Assembly: GCF_003815675.1 (NCBI RefSeq) | Contig: NZ_CP033918.1 | Coordinates: forward strand, 434,001-498,000 | Direction: 5' to 3' | Length of the DNA: 64,000 nt | Source of the DNA: Chryseobacterium sp. G0186 | Lineage (GTDB): Bacteria > Bacteroidota > Bacteroidia > Flavobacteriales > Weeksellaceae | Part shown: positions 63,921 through 64,000 of the stretch, piece after piece | How the letters are laid out: the number at the start of each line of letters is the position of its first letter | How positions within the stretch are numbered: the stretch's first letter is position 1 | Notes under the pieces: model-generated | What the model saw: only the letters and a program-made list of their open reading frames with translations | Database searches by the model: none | Told to the model about the DNA's origin: nothing | Position numbers and translations under genes: made by a program

Positions 63921-64000
63921 ATGACTAAAATTATTGGAGTAGGAAACTACATTCCATCTGAAACGATAACCAATCTATTTTTCGATAAACATATTTTTTT
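63921..64000 (+). CDS. Start of a FabH-like 3-oxoacyl-ACP synthase III (cut by window edge)
   Basis: The first 26 codons after the ATG read MTKIIGVGNYIPSETITN, then LFFDKHIFF. The IGVGNYIPSE pattern is the typical opening of KAS III/FabH-type condensing enzymes. The active-site Cys lies outside the window, so the assignment is provisional. Confidence 0.65.
   Translation, partial: MTKIIGVGNYIPSETITNLFFDKHIF

Overview
The window looks like chromosomal DNA of a yellow-pigmented flavobacterium of the Chryseobacterium / Elizabethkingia type. The DNA is AT-rich. It carries TonB-dependent receptors without a SusD partner, a PorQ component of the type IX secretion system, a lipidated TamA (TamL-like) protein, a zeaxanthin-type carotenoid operon, Bacteroidetes-style -7 boxes (TAnnTTTG), and Bacteroidetes conjugative-element genes (DUF4134/DUF4133/TraG). 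The genus is inferred from gene content and protein style, not from a database search.

Layout. 0-6 kb: a cut-off gene, a Cys-rich hypothetical protein, a TPR histidine kinase with its LuxR-type regulator, and two exported proteins. 6-13 kb: a LacI regulator facing a sugar operon (TonB receptor, GH100-like glycosidase, P-loop kinase, MFS transporter), with a palindromic operator between them; the set is best read as disaccharide (probably sucrose) use. 13.4-16.6 kb: a frameshifted DUF1275 membrane protein, a Crp/Fnr regulator without cysteines, a perfect FNR-type box, then gcvH, a gcvH paralogue lacking the lipoyl lysine, and a SAM methyltransferase. 16.6-18.5 kb: sparse DNA with several hairpins and one small Cys-rich lipoprotein gene. 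18.5-24.8 kb: MarR regulator, crtI, crtB, SRPBCC protein, crtZ, lycopene cyclase, lipocalin, then an SDR enzyme.

24.8-30.4 kb is the scar of an integrative conjugative element: a decayed dnaE-type gene, a DUF3408 tail, a TraD-like protein, an inverted arsenic-resistance cargo (arsR, DUF6428, arsC, acr3), traE, traF, and a traG gene cut after about 64 codons. It ends beside the 3' end of tRNA-Arg(CCU). 30.4-34.5 kb: terminators, a cluster of inverted repeats with two perfect DnaA boxes, a lipoprotein hydrolase and uvrA. 35-39.5 kb is decayed or repetitive: a broken sodium:solute symporter, two separate remnants of scoB, and a tandem pair of secreted paralogues.

40-64 kb is mostly core genome: a TonB receptor, DUF2490, a MESH1-like HD hydrolase, YegP, a MarR-controlled beta-oxidation operon (fadB-type, thiolase, acyl-CoA dehydrogenase) with a four-helix-bundle gene inserted, an iron/cobalamin-type ABC transporter split by a GxxExxY gene and three tandem 242-bp repeats, TlpA, a PaaE-like reductase, SanA, TamL, a SpoU/TrmH methylase, a small membrane-stress cluster with YtxH, cmk, porQ, pyrH, frr, and the start of a FabH-like gene.

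The most unusual items are the gcvH / degenerate gcvH / methyltransferase operon behind an FNR-type box, the arsenic cargo sitting between traD and traE of a dead conjugative element, the DnaA-box hairpin cluster, and the 242-bp repeat array that splits an ABC transporter. All functions are inferred from motifs read by eye; no database comparison was possible.
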